NCBI GenBank assembly: GCA_947448025.1
Contig: CANFLV010000004.1
Location: 1-64,000, forward strand
DNA from: Oxalobacteraceae bacterium
GTDB taxonomy: Bacteria; Pseudomonadota; Gammaproteobacteria; Burkholderiales; Burkholderiaceae_D
Direction: 5' to 3'
DNA: 64,000 bases
In this document: piece after piece, positions 19,083-29,412 of the stretch
How the letters are laid out: each line of letters opens with the position of its first letter
How positions within the stretch are numbered: position 1 is the first letter of the stretch
Notes under the pieces: generated by a model
Seen by the model: the letters and a program-made list of their open reading frames with translations, nothing else
The model's database searches: none
What the model was told of the DNA's origin: nothing
Program-made: the position numbers and the translations under genes

Positions 19083-19871
19083 ATGCCACGCAAGGCACTT
19101 CAGCCTGAATTGAATCAAAAACTCCTCGAGCCCTGTTTGAGCGATCCGTGCCAGACTTCATTCCTGCTTGCCAAAATTGCTGACAGCATTACGCCGGCTG
19201 TGGTGTTTCCCGAAGGCGCTGATACTCAGCCCTTGTCGGTGAAAATCCGCCATGTGACATCAAACGGGTTTCAGTTATTTGCTAACGATGACGATCCGGA
19301 AGCGTGTAGGCGGCTTGAAGCAGGAAACGGCTTTTTTGTCGGCTTTCATGGTCGCTATAAAATACAATTCAAAATTCCGAGTATCACGCGTCACGTCAGC
19401 CTTCCCGGCAACAACGTCACGAAGCAGACGCCAGGGATCTATTTCGACTGTAGTTTTCCCCAACAAATCTGGCGTATTAATCGGCGCGAAGAATTTCGTG
19501 CGATCCCAAGCGGCCCCAGGTCCGTATATTGCGAGGTTCGTCCAACGGGAGGGCGAAAGATCGTTGCCAAGGCCCTCGATATGAGTGCTGGCGGTGTCTG
19601 CCTTGAAGTTCCCGATGGTGCGATCGATGTCGCTGTCGGTACAGTCTTGCTCGATTGCACCTTACGGCAAGGTGAAAATGTGCGCGTTGTGCCGTGCAGC
19701 CTGGTCGTCAGGACGATTGATCGGACGAATTCGCCAGCAGGGTCTGTTCACATTGGCTGCAAAGTGCGCTTGAAAAATACCGCGTACTCGGGCGAATACC
19801 AAGCGATGAATTTCGAAGTCCAGCTCGCCGAGCGACTCGAGCAAGAGGAGAGCAGGCTTAAGCTTGTTTAA
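19083..19871 (+). CDS. PilZ-domain c-di-GMP binding protein (YcgR-like flagellar brake type)
   Basis: 262 residues with an N-terminal YcgR-like beta domain (about 30-125) and a C-terminal PilZ domain. The c-di-GMP binding residues are visible: RREEFR at 134-139 (RxxxR) and DMSAGG at 166-171 (D/NxSxxG). Such proteins slow flagellar motors or control surface behaviour when c-di-GMP rises. No flagellar genes lie near, so it is a free-standing receptor. It ends at a shared bidirectional terminator. Confidence 0.85.
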   Translation: MPRKALQPELNQKLLEPCLSDPCQTSFLLAKIADSITPAVVFPEGADTQPLSVKIRHVTSNGFQLFANDDDPEACRRLEAGNGFFVGFHGRYKIQFKIPSITRHVSLPGNNVTKQTPGIYFDCSFPQQIWRINRREEFRAIPSGPRSVYCEVRPTGGRKIVAKALDMSAGGVCLEVPDGAIDVAVGTVLLDCTLRQGENVRVVPCSLVVRTIDRTNSPAGSVHIGCKVRLKNTAYSGEYQAMNFEVQLAERLEQEESRLKLV

Positions 19872-19895
19872 TCATTATTAAAACTGAGCGCCTAT

Positions 19896-19926
19896 AAAAA
19901 AAGCCGACCCGAAGGTCGGCTTTTTA
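19896..19926. terminator. Bidirectional terminator between PilZ gene and lipoprotein gene
   Basis: AGCCGACC, loop CGAA, GGTCGGCT, with an A-run on the left and a T-run on the right, so it can stop transcription from both sides. The two flanking genes converge on it. Confidence 0.9.
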
Positions 19927-19942
19927 ACAAATAATCTAACGA

Positions 19943-20152
19943 TTACTTGGATGCAGCTGGAGCAGCGGCAGCAGGTGCAGCAGCTGGAGCTTCTGCAGCT
20001 GGAGCGGCAGGAGCAGCAGCTGGTGCCGACGCTTCTGGTGCTGGTGCTGGAGCAACGACTGGCGCTGGAGCAGGAGCAGCAGCTTCTTCTTTCTTACCGC
20101 AAGCAGCCAAGGCAACAGCCAACAGGGAAGCGATCAACAGAGTTTTTTTCAT
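19943..20152 (-). CDS. Small Ala/Pro-rich lipoprotein
   Basis: 69 residues. A clear lipoprotein signal peptide (MKKTLLIASLLAVALAAC) puts the lipidated Cys at residue 18, then a charged GKKEE and about 45 residues made almost only of Ala and Pro with a few Glu and Ser. AAGGAATACC precedes the ATG. The body is low complexity, so no domain can be named. It may act as an envelope spacer or structural lipoprotein (inference). Antisense frames over the repeat are open only because of the composition. Confidence 0.75.
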   Translation of the reverse strand: MKKTLLIASLLAVALAACGKKEEAAAPAPAPVVAPAPAPEASAPAAAPAAPAAEAPAAAPAAAAPAASK

Positions 20153-20361
20153 GGTATTCCTTAAAATATGTTCAAAAATATTGCGATGAATAATTACCGG
20201 TAATTATCGCTCTACATTAGGGCGTTTTCGCCTTTGCCTTCGTATCCGAAGATGCGTATCGGCGTAACGAAACCTTCCTAGCGCGAGATTATAGCGCCAT
20301 TTTTGCAATAAGGCACTAGCATTAATTTTTTGGTAAGCATCCGGTAAGAATCTGCAGGACT

Positions 20362-21507
20362 TTACAGGGAAAATTTTGCCGCATTCTGCCCCAATTTGAG
20401 CCAGCCATCCTGGTACCAGGTGTACAAGGCTTCCATCACATCGATCGAGACCTCCGCTACGGCACTGCCATCGAGCTGGCGCTCATCTGCCAGCAGACTG
20501 AGGCTCTTGCGATCCTTGACGCTGACGCTGAAGGACTCACCATTGATGAACACATGTTTGCCGCGATAGAGCATCTGCGTCTTGCGCGATAATTTCACGC
20601 CTTTTTTCAGTGCAGACTCGCTGAATTTCGCCGGGCTGAGGTCACGTACCCGTTCATCGAAGGCGACGCTGGCTTTCGGTTCGGACAAATATTCGCCGAG
20701 GAAGATGGCGATGTCATCTTCCGTAAAGCTGACCTTCTGTAATTGTTCTGCCACGCGCGCGAGCATGGCCTTGCTGATTTCGGCGGCATGGGTCGTCGGC
20801 ACGAGGTCGCGGTCCTCATAGCGACCGGGCAGGTCGATTGAGTCGCCCATGAACTGCAGGAAGGCTTCGCCGAGTTCCTGATAAGACGGCGCGCGAAAGC
20901 CGATCGAGTAAGTCATGCATTCGCCGAGCGCCACACCGTCATGCGCGTAATGCGGCGGCAGGTAAAGCATGTCACCCGGCTCGAGTATGAATTCTTCTTC
21001 GGCCTTGAAGTCGGCGAGAATTTTCAGCGGTACGCCTTCAACCAAGCTCAGGTCTTTTTGCGCGCCGATACGCCATTGGCGCTGACCCTGTGCCTGCAGC
21101 AGGAAGACGTCATAGGAATCAAAATGCGGACCGACGCCGCCGGCCTCGCTGGCATAACTGATCATCAGGTCATCGAGCCGCGCATCGGGCAGGAAGCGGA
21201 AGTTGCGCAGCAAGGCGTCGGCTGCATCGTCATGCAGATTCACGCCTTGCACGAGCATGGTCCACTGTTTTTTCTTCAGTGAGGGCAGCTTCGTGAGCGG
21301 TCCATTTTGCATTTTCCATTGTTCGTCGAAATAGCTCACCAGGCGGGACTCGACGTCCGCGCGTGCCGCCAGCGCAAAGAGTTCGGTGCGATCAAGCAGT
21401 GGCTTGAAGCCAGGAATGGCTTGGCGAATCAGCAGCGGCTTTTTATGCCAGTAGTCGCGCAGGAATTGTTCGGGCGTGATGTCGCCCAGCAGTGTCAGTT
21501 TTTTCAT
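20362..21507 (-). CDS. roxA: JmjC/cupin 50S ribosomal protein L16 arginine hydroxylase (RoxA/YcfD type)
   Basis: Fe(II)/2-oxoglutarate oxygenase that hydroxylates an arginine of ribosomal protein uL16. About 381 residues from MKKLTLLGDITPEQFL. The iron ligands are visible in GPHFDSYDVFLLQ (HxD) and YLPPHYAHDGVA (distal His). A C-terminal winged-helix part follows. The frame is open back to 21609, but the family starts near MKK. The intergenic stretch 20153-20361 holds only the ribosome binding site and AT-rich leader of the lipoprotein gene. Confidence 0.9.
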   Translation of the reverse strand: MKKLTLLGDITPEQFLRDYWHKKPLLIRQAIPGFKPLLDRTELFALAARADVESRLVSYFDEQWKMQNGPLTKLPSLKKKQWTMLVQGVNLHDDAADALLRNFRFLPDARLDDLMISYASEAGGVGPHFDSYDVFLLQAQGQRQWRIGAQKDLSLVEGVPLKILADFKAEEEFILEPGDMLYLPPHYAHDGVALGECMTYSIGFRAPSYQELGEAFLQFMGDSIDLPGRYEDRDLVPTTHAAEISKAMLARVAEQLQKVSFTEDDIAIFLGEYLSEPKASVAFDERVRDLSPAKFSESALKKGVKLSRKTQMLYRGKHVFINGESFSVSVKDRKSLSLLADERQLDGSAVAEVSIDVMEALYTWYQDGWLKLGQNAAKFSL

Positions 21508-21624
21508 GTCGACATTATAGGCTGTGCCAGTCAAAGTCGCTAAGGTGCCAGCTAAGGCGCAAGAGTCGCAAGGCCAGAGCGCAAACGGTATAATTGCCGC
21601 CATATTCAAACGAAAGGAATCATT

Positions 21625-22197
21625 ATGAAGATTGCCAAGAACACCGTCGTCACCGTCAAATATTCACTGTCAGATACCCAAGGCAATCTGATCGAGGATG
21701 GCCGCGAGCCTATGGTCTACCTGCATGGCGGCTATGAAAATACCCTGCCGAAAATTGAAGAAGCGCTCGATGGCCAGATCAAAGGCTACGATGTCACGAT
21801 CCAGGTTGAACCGGACGATGCCTTCGGCGAGTATGACGCTTCACTGGTCAAGGTCGAGCCACGCAATCGCCTGCCGACACCGCTCGAAGTCGGCATGCAA
21901 TTTGAAGGTATGCCCGACGGTACGGATGATGATGAAGATGCCTTGATTTTTACGGTCACCGATATCGCTGACGACAAAGTCGTCCTCGACGGTAATCATC
22001 CACTGGCCGGCACAGCCCTGCGCTTTACCTTGCATGTCCAAGACGTGCGTGAAGCCAGCGATGAAGAAATCACCCACGGTCACGTACATGGCGAACACGG
22101 CCATCACCATGGCGAGCACGACGCACATGGTCATGATCATGATCATGACGACGATGAAAGCGCTGGCGATCATTTCCGCAGCCATCCGATTCATTAA
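21625..22197 (+). CDS. slyD: SlyD-type FKBP peptidyl-prolyl isomerase
   Basis: Prolyl isomerase and chaperone with a metal-binding tail. 190 residues: FKBP domain (1-70 and 130-150) with the insert-in-flap domain, and from about residue 150 a His/Asp-rich tail (HGHVHGEHGHHHGEHDAHG and more) that would bind nickel and other divalent metals. AAAGGAATC precedes the ATG, and a TATAAT at 21589-21594 is a likely -10 element. Confidence 0.93.
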   Translation: MKIAKNTVVTVKYSLSDTQGNLIEDGREPMVYLHGGYENTLPKIEEALDGQIKGYDVTIQVEPDDAFGEYDASLVKVEPRNRLPTPLEVGMQFEGMPDGTDDDEDALIFTVTDIADDKVVLDGNHPLAGTALRFTLHVQDVREASDEEITHGHVHGEHGHHHGEHDAHGHDHDHDDDESAGDHFRSHPIH

Positions 22198-22230
22198 TCG
22201 GCGCTCGGGGTAGAGTGCTTGGTGACGAGT

Positions 22231-23217
22231 TTAGTTACTGGCGGACTTACCCCGTTCTTTGTCGCCGGCTGCAGTCACAGCTTCGTTCGTCACGCGAAAC
22301 GGGTTGGCTGCGGCAGGATTCACAGTCAATTTCATCCATGCGCTGGCGCTGCCTTGTCCTGCTGCCAGCGAGCCAATATTTTTCTGCCATACGATCGTTG
22401 CAGGCTTCGCAGCAGCGTCTCCAGCCTGTCCATGCACGATCAGGATCTTGCCTTTATAGGTCGCCGCCAGTGCGGTGATTTTTCGTCTGACTTCACGAAA
22501 TCCATCACGTCGCGACGGACTGCCAAATAGCGGTTCAGGCGCAGCTGCGGCCATCGGATTACCATCACTAAACAGCACGATCAGCGGCGATTTATTGCGG
22601 CTGGCGGTACTGACGATGCGCTGCAGCCAGTCGTTGGTGGCGATCAGGCGGTCTTCAAATTCACTGTTACGGCCGGCTTCAGACAGATAATGATTATTGT
22701 CGGCGGGGAGGTTCACGGTAGCGAACTGAATGCCGTGAATTTGCCAGCGCGCGTTTTCAATGAAGTTATGGAACTTCGCGCTATCGGACTGATGCAGCTT
22801 CTGCAATCTATTGCGTTCGGGCGCGGCCTCTTCATTGAAGAATACTTCACGCAGGCGGTTCAGGCGTTCGACCGCTGCCGGATTATTTTGTCCGTTCAGG
22901 CAGGTCGTCCAGTCGCTGGCAGCAAGGGATACGACTACGCTGCTTCTGGCATTGTCGAGCAGCGCCTTGCGTTGCAGGTAGAGTTCATCATGGCAGGATT
23001 CGCTGGCCTGCTTGATGCCATTGACGAGTATGAAGGCGACGCGCTCGTAATCGGTCGCGCCTAGCACTTCGCGCAGCTGGCCAGGGTCATTGCGCGAGGC
23101 ATGGGCGATGACGGCGATATTGATGTCGCCGGTCTTGGCCATGGCGGCGAAGGGCTGCAGGCTGCACAGTCCTGCGAGTACCACGTGCAGCATTGCAGTA
23201 ATGGCGCGTTGCGTCAT
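22231..23217 (-). CDS. Exported protein resembling a calcineurin-like phosphoesterase without metal ligands
   Basis: 328 residues with a cleavable signal peptide (about 1-27, ending AAMAKT). No enzyme family matches cleanly. The central part follows the layout of exported metallophosphoesterases: [19 protein letters not shown] where relatives have GDIKSG...C, ASDWTTC where they have GDNEWTDC, then [26 protein letters not shown] and a second-half NPMAAA. The metal-binding Asp/Asn/His are replaced, so it may be a pseudoenzyme (inference). Its ATG overlaps the mutS stop (ATGA), so it is translated from the mutS mRNA. Confidence 0.6.
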   Translation of the reverse strand: MTQRAITAMLHVVLAGLCSLQPFAAMAKTGDINIAVIAHASRNDPGQLREVLGATDYERVAFILVNGIKQASESCHDELYLQRKALLDNARSSVVVSLAASDWTTCLNGQNNPAAVERLNRLREVFFNEEAAPERNRLQKLHQSDSAKFHNFIENARWQIHGIQFATVNLPADNNHYLSEAGRNSEFEDRLIATNDWLQRIVSTASRNKSPLIVLFSDGNPMAAAAPEPLFGSPSRRDGFREVRRKITALAATYKGKILIVHGQAGDAAAKPATIVWQKNIGSLAAGQGSASAWMKLTVNPAAANPFRVTNEAVTAAGDKERGKSASN

Positions 23218-25886
23218 GCGGCCTGCAGTTTCTTCAAACGATACAGTGCATCCAGTGCTTCACGCGGCGACAGCGCATCGGGATCGATGTCATCCAGCGC
23301 CAGGCGCAGTGCATCAGGCTCGGCGTCTTCGATCATGTCGTTGACATGCGCGGGCGCGGCAAACAAATCGAATTGCGGCGTGGACGTGATCGAATGCGCT
23401 TCGAGCGTGCCCAGATGCTTGCGCGCGGCGCGGATCACCGCGTTCGGTACACCGGCCAGCTGCGCGACCTGCAAGCCGTAACTCTGCGATGCCGGGCCGG
23501 CCTGCACCGCGTGCAGGAACACGATGCTGTCCTTGTGCTCGACGGCCGACAGATGCACATTCGCGGCGCTGCAGTGCGTCTCTGGCAATTGCGTGAGTTC
23601 GAAATAATGCGTCGCAAAAAGCGTGAAGCTGCGCGTCTGCTCGATCAGGTGACGCGCAATCGCCCAGGCTAGTGCCAAGCCGTCGAAGGTCGATGTGCCA
23701 CGGCCGACTTCATCCATCAGCACCAGTGAATTTTCGGTCGCGCCGTTGAGGATCGCGGCTGATTCGGTCATCTCGACCATGAAGGTCGAGCGTCCGCCGG
23801 CGAGGTCATCGGCAGCACCGATACGCGTAAAGATGCGGTCGATCGGGCCGATCACAGCCGAGGTCGCCGGCACGAAGCTACCGACATAGGCCAGCAGCGT
23901 GATCAAGGCGACCTGGCGCATGAAGGTCGATTTGCCGCCCATGTTCGGGCCGGTGATCAGCAATAATTTACGTTCGCTGTGCAGCTCGCAGTCATTTGCA
24001 ATGAAGCGTTCGATATGATTTTCGACGACCGGATGACGACCCTGGTCGATGCGGATGCAAGGCTCGCTGACGAGCTGTGGCGCGCACCAGTTATGGCGCA
24101 ATGCATGGTTCGCGAGAGCTACGAGCGTATCGATTTGCGCGATGGATTGCGCGATCGCCTGCAGCGTGCCGATCTGCGGCGCTAGATCGCGCAGTAGCTG
24201 TTCGTAAAGGATCTTTTCGCGTGACAGTGCGCGGTCTTGCGCCGACAGCGCCTTGTCTTCGAAAGCTTTCAATTCCGGCGTGATGTAGCGCTCGGCGTTT
24301 TTCAGGGTCTGGCGCCGGCGATAATCGTCGGGGACTTTTTCAGTCTGGCCATGCGTGACTTCGATGTAAAAGCCATGCACCTTGTTGTACTCCACGCGCA
24401 GGTTTGCAATGCCGGTGCGGGCACGTTCGCGCGTCTCGAGGTCGACCAGATACTGTCCGGCGTTTTCCGACAGGCCGCGCAATTCATCGAGTTCGGCATC
24501 AAAGCCGCGCGCGATCACGCCGCCGTCGCGCACCATCGCTGCAGGCTCCAAGGCGATCGCGCGTTCGAGCAGGTCGATGCAGTCGAGCGGCGGGGCGAGG
24601 ATTTCATGCAGGGTTTTCAGAAGCGGCGCATCGGCGTCGGCACAGCACAGGGCGACATAACTGCGCAGCGACGTCAGCTGCTGCAAGCCATTGCGTAATC
24701 CCGCGAGATCGCGCGGACGTGCCGACAGCAGCGCAATGCGCGTGGTGATGCGTTCGATGTCGGGAACCGCTGCGAGTGTGCTGGAGAGGCCGGCGCAGGC
24801 GTCTGTGCGCATGAGCGCATTGATCGCGGCATGGCGGGCTTGGGCGATGGCCTGATCGCGACGCGCGTGATGCAGCCAGTGACGCAGCAGGCGCGAACCC
24901 ATCGCGGTGCGGCAATGGTCGAGCAGGGAAAACAATGTCGGGCCGGTCGCTGCATCCTGGCTGCGTATGGTTTCGGTCAGTTCAAGATTGCGACGTGTCG
25001 CGGCATCAAGGCCGATGAATTCATTTTCGGACTCGAGCGCGAGCGCGCGTACATGCTGCAAGCCCTTGCCTTGGGTCGACTGCGCATAACGCAGCAGCGC
25101 GCCGGCCGCGCCATAGGCCGCCGATAAATTGTCGGCGCCGAAGCCGCCGAGGGATGCCACGGACAATTGTTCAAGCAGTGCTTTCTCTCCTTGACCCAGA
25201 TCAAAATGCCAGGCCGGCACCGTCGTCGCTTTTGCTACGGCGCTACTGGAAAATAATTCGTCGGGGCTGGCCGAGACGAGGATTTCTGCGGGCGCGATGC
25301 GTTCGAGTTCTTGCTTGAGTCTCGCATCGAGCGCTTTGGCCTCGGCAGAAAATTCCATCAGCTTCAGGGCGCCGCTGGCCAGCGACAGCCAAGCCAGACC
25401 GACGGTGACATTCTTGCGCTGCGTGGTTACGCATAAGGCCAGTAGCGGGCGTTCGGATTTTTCCGGCAGCAGGTCGGCGTCGGTCAAGGTGCCTGGCGTA
25501 ATGACGCGCATGACCTTGCGTTCGACCGGCCCCTTGCTCGTGGCCGGGTCGCCGATCTGTTCGCAGATGGCCGCGGATTCGCCGAGCTTGATGAGCTTGA
25601 CGAGGTATTGTTCGACTGAATGGAAGGGCACGCCGCACATCTTGATCGGATTGCCGTTGGACGCGCCGCGTTGCGTGAGCGTGATGCCGAGCAGGCGCGA
25701 GGCTTTCTCGGCGTCTTCGAAGAAAAGCTCGTAGAAATCACCCATGCGATAGAACAGCAGCGTATCCGGATGACCAGCTTTCAGGCCCAGATACTGTTGC
25801 ATCATCGGCGTGTGTTTTTCATTGCTGGCGCCGGCGAGTCCGGTGTCTTTGTCAGCATCGAATTTCGCGGTGGATCTGGAGGCCAT
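23214..25886 (-). CDS. mutS: DNA mismatch repair protein MutS
   Basis: Recognises mismatches and recruits MutL. 890 residues. The mismatch-reading Phe-x-Glu is F51-Y-E53 in RMGDFYELF. The ATPase part has [13 protein letters not shown] (about 645-657), [12 protein letters not shown] and the late FATHYFELT. Compared with E. coli it has about 17 extra residues at the N terminus; M28 or M29 could be an alternative start. The downstream exported protein overlaps it by 4 bases, an unusual partner for a repair gene. Confidence 0.97.
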   Translation of the reverse strand: MASRSTAKFDADKDTGLAGASNEKHTPMMQQYLGLKAGHPDTLLFYRMGDFYELFFEDAEKASRLLGITLTQRGASNGNPIKMCGVPFHSVEQYLVKLIKLGESAAICEQIGDPATSKGPVERKVMRVITPGTLTDADLLPEKSERPLLALCVTTQRKNVTVGLAWLSLASGALKLMEFSAEAKALDARLKQELERIAPAEILVSASPDELFSSSAVAKATTVPAWHFDLGQGEKALLEQLSVASLGGFGADNLSAAYGAAGALLRYAQSTQGKGLQHVRALALESENEFIGLDAATRRNLELTETIRSQDAATGPTLFSLLDHCRTAMGSRLLRHWLHHARRDQAIAQARHAAINALMRTDACAGLSSTLAAVPDIERITTRIALLSARPRDLAGLRNGLQQLTSLRSYVALCCADADAPLLKTLHEILAPPLDCIDLLERAIALEPAAMVRDGGVIARGFDAELDELRGLSENAGQYLVDLETRERARTGIANLRVEYNKVHGFYIEVTHGQTEKVPDDYRRRQTLKNAERYITPELKAFEDKALSAQDRALSREKILYEQLLRDLAPQIGTLQAIAQSIAQIDTLVALANHALRHNWCAPQLVSEPCIRIDQGRHPVVENHIERFIANDCELHSERKLLLITGPNMGGKSTFMRQVALITLLAYVGSFVPATSAVIGPIDRIFTRIGAADDLAGGRSTFMVEMTESAAILNGATENSLVLMDEVGRGTSTFDGLALAWAIARHLIEQTRSFTLFATHYFELTQLPETHCSAANVHLSAVEHKDSIVFLHAVQAGPASQSYGLQVAQLAGVPNAVIRAARKHLGTLEAHSITSTPQFDLFAAPAHVNDMIEDAEPDALRLALDDIDPDALSPREALDALYRLKKLQAA

Positions 25887-25997
25887 TCAAGTCTCTTTCG
25901 GTAACGGCAAATTGAGGGTAATACAGTGTCGATGCGGCGAATTGAGGCACGCATCAATCGATGATCGATAGCTGGAATTGTAGTGCAGGGAGGTGCG

Positions 25998-26026
25998 CTG
26001 CGGCGCTCCCATTCGGGGCGCCGCAG
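25998..26026 (-). terminator. GC-rich hairpin after rhlE
   Basis: CTGCGGCGC, 11-base loop, GCGCCGCAG, a perfect 9-bp stem 16 bases beyond the rhlE stop on the minus strand. There is no T-run, so termination is uncertain; it may stabilise the 3' end or require Rho. The rest of 25887-26041 shows nothing recognisable. Confidence 0.4.
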
Positions 26027-26041
26027 GCAGCTTACAACAAA

Positions 26042-27406
26042 TTACCTTCCGCGTCCGCCCGAGCGACGTGGTGCCGCAGGACGGCCAGCGCCCTGGTCGC
26101 CGCCGAAGGATTTCGCCGGAGCGCCGCCTGTGCGTGCGCCCGGTGCGCTGCTGCGCGCCGCGCCGCCGCCAGCAGGCTTGCTGCGCTGTTGGCTGCCACG
26201 ACCACCGCCGCCCGGATGACCCTGGCTGCGCAGCTGGATAGGCTGCGGCTTGGCATTTGGATCCGGCTCGAACCCAGCCACGATTTCGCTAGGCAGCTGG
26301 CGCTTGATCAGCTTCTGGATATCCTTGAGCATGTCGAGTTCATCGACGCAGACCAGTGACACGGCTTCACCCGTGGCGCCAGCGCGACCGGTACGGCCGA
26401 TGCGGTGGACGTAATCTTCCGGCACATTCGGCAAATCGTAATTGACCACATGCGGCAGCTGGTCGATGTCGATACCGCGCGCGGCGATGTCTGTTGCGAC
26501 CAGAACCTGCAATGCGCCATCCTTGAATTCAGCCAGCGCCTTGGTGCGCGCGGACTGGCTCTTGTTACCGTGGATCGCCATGCCGGTGATGCCGTCGCGA
26601 CCGAGCTGCTCGACGAGTTTATTGGCGCCATGCTTGGTGCGCGTGAAGACCAGGACCTGCGACCATTTATTGGTCGTGATCAGATGCGACAGCAAAGGGT
26701 GCTTCTTGTCGCGGTCAACCGGATGGATTTTCTGCGCAATGATTTCGACGGTCGAATTGCGCCGCGCGACTTCGATCATGGCCGGCGCATTCAGGAGACC
26801 ATCAGCCAGCGTCTTGATTTCTTCCGAGAAGGTCGCCGAGAACAGCAGGTTCTGGCGTTTCTTCGGCAGTACTGCCAGGACCTTGCGGATATCCTTGATG
26901 AAGCCCATGTCGAGCATGCGGTCGGCTTCGTCGAGGATCAGAATTTCAACGTGGTTCAGGTTGACGGTGCCTTGCTGCATATGGTCGAGCAGGCGTCCTG
27001 GTGTGGCGACCAGAATGTCGACGCCATGCTTGAGCATCTTGATTTGCGGATTGATGCCCACGCCACCGAAGATCACGGTGGAAGTCAGTTTCAGGTATTT
27101 ACCGTAAGTGCGCACACTTTCTTCGACCTGCGCTGCGAGTTCGCGCGTCGGAGTCAGGATCAGGGCGCGGATAGGGCGGGTCTGGGTATTCGTGGCCGGC
27201 GCATTGCTGCCGGTCGAGAGGCGGTGCAGCAGCGGCAGCGTGAAGCCGGCGGTCTTGCCGGTACCGGTCTGTGCGCCTGCGAGCAGGTCACCGCCAGCCA
27301 GCACGGCGGGAATTGCCTGCGCTTGAATTGGGGTAGGGACGGTGTAACCATGATCGGTAACAGCGCGCACGATTGCATCGGACAAGCCGAGTTGAGCAAA
27401 TGACAT
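26042..27406 (-). CDS. rhlE: DEAD-box RNA helicase RhlE
   Basis: ATP-dependent RNA helicase for ribosome assembly and RNA decay. About 454 residues from [10 protein letters not shown]. All motifs are present in order: Q motif ([13 protein letters not shown]), [45 protein letters not shown] and [10 protein letters not shown]. The last 65 residues or so are a Gly/Arg/Pro-rich RNA-binding tail. An upstream ATG at 27493 is in frame, but the family begins at MSFAQLGL. Confidence 0.95.
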   Translation of the reverse strand: MSFAQLGLSDAIVRAVTDHGYTVPTPIQAQAIPAVLAGGDLLAGAQTGTGKTAGFTLPLLHRLSTGSNAPATNTQTRPIRALILTPTRELAAQVEESVRTYGKYLKLTSTVIFGGVGINPQIKMLKHGVDILVATPGRLLDHMQQGTVNLNHVEILILDEADRMLDMGFIKDIRKVLAVLPKKRQNLLFSATFSEEIKTLADGLLNAPAMIEVARRNSTVEIIAQKIHPVDRDKKHPLLSHLITTNKWSQVLVFTRTKHGANKLVEQLGRDGITGMAIHGNKSQSARTKALAEFKDGALQVLVATDIAARGIDIDQLPHVVNYDLPNVPEDYVHRIGRTGRAGATGEAVSLVCVDELDMLKDIQKLIKRQLPSEIVAGFEPDPNAKPQPIQLRSQGHPGGGGRGSQQRSKPAGGGAARSSAPGARTGGAPAKSFGGDQGAGRPAAPRRSGGRGR

Positions 27407-27747
27407 AAGAACTTTAGAAAAGGTTCGGCCTGTCGCAATTGAATGCGCCAGTCGCAGGCAAACGGATTGGGAGGTCAGAAGAGACAGCGGCAAGATGACT
27501 GGACTATGTGCCGCGTGGCCGAAGTATAACAGCGGTTTCGGCTTTGCTATCGTAAATCAATGCGCATCGCCGGGCAATTGCATGAAGGTTCAAGTCCGTG
27601 GCAGGTGTCGCATTCGACTTTGTTGCGTCATTTTTGCTCACCCAATTTGACGGAGATGGCTTGCGCCTCTGGTATGTTGGAAGGCAGTTCGTTTGTCTTC
27701 ACCCATAGCTGAACCATTGAGTACGATCATCCTCGGGAGATTTCATC
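27407..27747. other. Intergenic region between rhlE and the C58-like gene
   Basis: 341 bases with divergent genes on each side. It must hold the rhlE promoter and whatever drives the plus-strand gene. I see a ribosome binding site for the latter (GGGAGA, 27735-27740) but no convincing sigma-70 pair, no hrp-box-like pair and no tRNA or repeat. Confidence 0.5.
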
Positions 27748-29256
27748 GTGTCCATGCCGCCGCCCAAGCCCAGCCCATCGAAAAAACGCGAACGCGAGGA
27801 TAGCGAACAGCAGGGCGGGAATGAAGAAAAAAAGGGCAGGGCTGTGCAAGTGCAAGTGCAAGTACCGCAGGCAGCTGAGGCTCGTACGCTGACTCGGTGG
27901 CAATTTTATGTTCGTCCATGTTCGAACAAGCTGAAGGCAGTTCAATCTGCGCAACATGCCGTTAACTCGCTTGAGCAGCAGAAGGGCAAACCCGCTCCTT
28001 ACGAATTTGACCAGTCCAAGGTTCGCTTGAAAATGCAATACTGGGCCGGGGAACTCGATCGTGTCCTTCCTTCTGGCCCCACCTCCGATCCGGTAAGCGC
28101 ATGGGAGGACGCGAAAAATATTACCCGATCAGTGGCTGACTATCTGGACAATCGTGATTTACAGAGGGAATACATCGAAAAACATGTAGCTTTAAATACG
28201 GCGAGGACGCTCCCTGACGACTTCGGCTCGAGTTTAGCCACAATCAGGACTCAGCTACAAACATCTATTGCGAGTCTTGTTCGATACCGGTGCTATCAAT
28301 TTTCGCAATCCCAGCATCGTCTCCATGTGCAAACATTAGCGAACTGGCATGTACGCGGACTCTGTACCCCATTTTGTCTGGAATATATCCACTGGCGGCG
28401 CATCAAGATCTCGCCCGCTGCGATCCTCGAATTGTTCAAAGCAGACGCAACACAAGGCAGGATGGGGCGGATGCAAGCGAATTACTATGAAGATTTTAAA
28501 AAGTTGCAGTGGATCGACAAGGGCCGCGTGTCTTACCCCGCAAGGGATCGCCTTTTTTCAGCCACCTTGTTTGCCGAACGCGAGAGGAAGGTGGGGAAAA
28601 TGTTCGTTGCTACTTTCAATGATGTACATGACAGTCTGCTCCAAGGTCATGAATACCCTATTTCGATTGCAAAGAAACGCCTCGACTTTGTTGGCATGGT
28701 AGTACGATTCGACTTCAGTCTGGAAACACTGGAGGCCTTGCGACCGCCTGGCAGGGCAAGCATTCCGGCCATGCGTCCTTATGCCGTTGCTGAATCGCGA
28801 TCAGCTTCTTCCAGCGATGCTTCATCCAGTTCAAGTTCAAATTCCAATCCTGCCCTTGGCCAGTTTCATCTGTCAACGAGCAATGCGGCTGATGAGTCGC
28901 AATCGGACTCTGAAGATATACGCCTCATTAAATCGGATTTAAAAAAATATCAGACGGATTTTCAGGCGCTGCGTCATCTAATCCTGAGCAATCCGGAAGA
29001 ACCCTACGTGCTGATAAATTTTAATCTAGTGAACGAAGCTGTGATAGCGACGGGGACTGCTGGAGGAATGAGTGGCCACGCCATTGTCCTGGATCTATCG
29101 AGGGATCAAGCGGGCATCTTTGATCCCAATATCGGCTTTTTGCCTTTGGGTTCCAGTGTGGGGGCGGCCGTTGATATGCATGAATTGTATTGGCTTCTGG
29201 GGCTACTATTGGTTCGTTACGATGTTTGTAAGTTAGCGTTTTATGCTCTCAAATAA
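27748..29256 (+). CDS. Candidate YopT-like (C58) cysteine protease, possible secreted effector
   Basis: 502 residues from GTG 27748 (ATG 27754 is an alternative). Not a housekeeping protein. The order Cys206 (RGLCTPFCLEYI), His444 (GGMSGHAIVLDL) and Asp459 (AGIFDPNIGF) matches the Cys-His-Asp triad of the YopT/AvrPphB family, where a helix follows the Cys and the His strand is followed by FDPN-G. The His to Asp spacing of 15 residues is typical; the Cys to His gap is long because of a Ser/Asn-rich insert (about 350-368). The N terminus is polar, with a basic SKKRERED stretch and a VQVQVQV run. No signal peptide or membrane helix. Base use looks AT-richer than the neighbours, suggesting transfer. 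No secretion genes are nearby. The assignment is by motif only. Confidence 0.6.
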   Translation: MSMPPPKPSPSKKREREDSEQQGGNEEKKGRAVQVQVQVPQAAEARTLTRWQFYVRPCSNKLKAVQSAQHAVNSLEQQKGKPAPYEFDQSKVRLKMQYWAGELDRVLPSGPTSDPVSAWEDAKNITRSVADYLDNRDLQREYIEKHVALNTARTLPDDFGSSLATIRTQLQTSIASLVRYRCYQFSQSQHRLHVQTLANWHVRGLCTPFCLEYIHWRRIKISPAAILELFKADATQGRMGRMQANYYEDFKKLQWIDKGRVSYPARDRLFSATLFAERERKVGKMFVATFNDVHDSLLQGHEYPISIAKKRLDFVGMVVRFDFSLETLEALRPPGRASIPAMRPYAVAESRSASSSDASSSSSSNSNPALGQFHLSTSNAADESQSDSEDIRLIKSDLKKYQTDFQALRHLILSNPEEPYVLINFNLVNEAVIATGTAGGMSGHAIVLDLSRDQAGIFDPNIGFLPLGSSVGAAVDMHELYWLLGLLLVRYDVCKLAFYALK

Positions 29257-29412
29257 GCCATGGCGTAATCGCATGCTCGTCAAATCACGCCTGTCAATTT
29301 TCGCCTGAAGTCCGCCGTACAGCGCAGCGAGTGCGCATAATGGCGCGGCGGCGTGGCAGCATCCGAGCTGTTGCGCATGCGGTGAAGACCGCATCGGCGC
29401 GCGCTGCGCCAA

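Noticed and set aside
19947-20193. Two plus-strand frames opposite the small lipoprotein
   Set aside because: They translate the complement of the Ala/Pro codons into Gly/Ala or Gln/Leu repeats with no signal or start site.
27407-27747. hrp-type promoter box for the C58-like gene
   Set aside because: Single TTCG words are present but not at the paired spacing required.
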